This document shows, piece after piece, positions 4,472 to 5,065 of a stretch of DNA of 5,065 nucleotides. The notes below the pieces were generated by a model. The model ran no database searches, had not been told where the DNA came from, and saw only the letters and a list, made by a program, of their open reading frames with translations. The DNA lies in NCBI GenBank assembly GCA_010027295.1, contig RGVM01000236.1, forward strand, positions 1-5,065. Direction: 5' to 3'. The translations under genes were made by a program, and so were the position numbers. Source of the DNA: Chitinophagia bacterium (GTDB taxonomy: Bacteria; Bacteroidota; Bacteroidia; Chitinophagales; Chitinophagaceae). Position 1 is the stretch's first letter. Every line of letters starts with the position of its first letter.

Positions 4472-5065
4472 ATGAAAAGAGTGGCCACATTATTGGCGAC
4501 TGGATTGCTTTTCTGCGCGACGCTGTTTGCGCAGACGATCCAGGTCAGGGGAAGGGTATCCGACGACAAGGGGGCCGTTTCCGACGCGACCGTCCAGGAG
4601 CGGGGGACATCGAACTCCGTGAAGGCGGATTTGAACGGCATGTTCACCATCAGTGTCAAGGCGAACGCCGTGCTCGTCGTAACGGCCGTAGGGCATCAAC
4701 CCCTGGAGGTTGCCGCCACGGCACAGTTCATGAATGTGGGTTTGACCGTCCAGGGGGGTGAGCTCTCCGAAGTGGTGGTCACGGCCCTGGGCATCAAGCG
4801 TCGCCCGAAGGAGATGGGTTATGCCAACACCACGGTGAAGGCCGACCAGATCACGGTGGGCCAGTCTCCGCGGCTGGGTCAGGCGCTGGCCGGCAAAGTG
4901 GCCGGTCTGACGGTCTACAACACGTCCAACGCGGTGAACTCGTCGCCGCGCATCGTCCTCCGGGGCAATCGCTCGATCACGGGTGACAACACGGCGCTGA
5001 TCGTGTTGGACGGCGTCACGGTGCCCTCCAACACGCTGAACTACCTCAACCCGAACGACATCGAG
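4472..5065 (+). CDS. SusC/RagA-family TonB-dependent outer-membrane receptor, N-terminal fragment
   Basis: The first 198 residues of a protein that in this family is usually about 1000 long; the frame is open to the end of the window. A clear signal peptide, MKRVATLLATGLLFCATLFA, is probably cut before Gln21. Residues about 24-92 form the carboxypeptidase-regulatory-like domain typical of SusC proteins (QVRGRVSDDKGAVSDATV, then DLNGMFTISV and VVTAVGHQP). A TonB-box-like segment follows (ELSEVVVTALGIKRR, about 97-111). The plug domain starts with QALAGKVAGLTVYN (137-150) and continues with SSPRIVLRGNRSITGDNTAL and IVLDGV (158-182), which are SusC/RagA signatures. By family knowledge it imports a glycan, peptide or other large ligand through the outer membrane with a SusD-like lipoprotein, whose gene would be expected beyond the window. 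The substrate cannot be told from this part. The ATG at 4472 fits the signal peptide; the leader is AT-rich with no Shine-Dalgarno site. Confidence 0.95.
   Translation, partial: MKRVATLLATGLLFCATLFAQTIQVRGRVSDDKGAVSDATVQERGTSNSVKADLNGMFTISVKANAVLVVTAVGHQPLEVAATAQFMNVGLTVQGGELSEVVVTALGIKRRPKEMGYANTTVKADQITVGQSPRLGQALAGKVAGLTVYNTSNAVNSSPRIVLRGNRSITGDNTALIVLDGVTVPSNTLNYLNPNDIE

Overview
The window looks like a chromosomal segment from a member of the Bacteroidota with moderately high GC. This rests on the partial SusC/RagA-type TonB-dependent receptor at the right end, the Bacteroidota-type promoter motif TAnnTTTG, the lack of strong Shine-Dalgarno sites, and proteins that read like Bacteroidota versions of EngB, YkuK, NodU/CmcH and CoA-binding families. 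I cannot place it to genus. No tRNA, rRNA, CRISPR array, insertion sequence or phage gene was seen.

Layout, left to right. (1) 1-276: C-terminal end of the ribosome-assembly GTPase EngB/YihA, cut by the window edge. (2) 331-555: a small two-helix membrane protein of unknown function in the same direction. (3) 552-1061, minus strand: a YkuK-family RNase H-like protein that converges on the small membrane protein; both genes end inside one palindrome, GGGCTAGCCC. (4) 1062-1355: divergent intergenic region with a candidate promoter. (5) 1356-3224 and 3264-3641: a likely two-gene operon made of a NodU/CmcH/SxtI-type O-carbamoyltransferase and an SxtJ-family membrane protein. (6) 3681-4024, minus strand: a YccU-like CoA-binding Rossmann protein whose reading frame is broken near codon 40, with a good Bacteroidota -7 element about 135 bases upstream. 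(7) 4025-4471: intergenic, GC-rich at first and then abruptly AT-rich with several inverted repeats. (8) 4472-5065: the first 198 residues of a SusC/RagA outer-membrane receptor, running off the window.

The most coherent functional unit is the carbamoyltransferase-SxtJ pair. The enzyme would move a carbamoyl group from carbamoyl phosphate to a hydroxyl of an unknown acceptor. The membrane partner suggests that the acceptor, or the enzyme, sits at the inner membrane, for example on a surface glycan or lipid precursor. The same two families are adjacent in cyanobacterial saxitoxin clusters (sxtI-sxtJ), but nothing else here supports toxin synthesis. The most unusual features are the frame-broken CoA-binding gene, which carries a slippery-type heptamer exactly at the break, and the repeat-rich AT island in front of the SusC gene. 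I see no strong evidence for a wholly new system.
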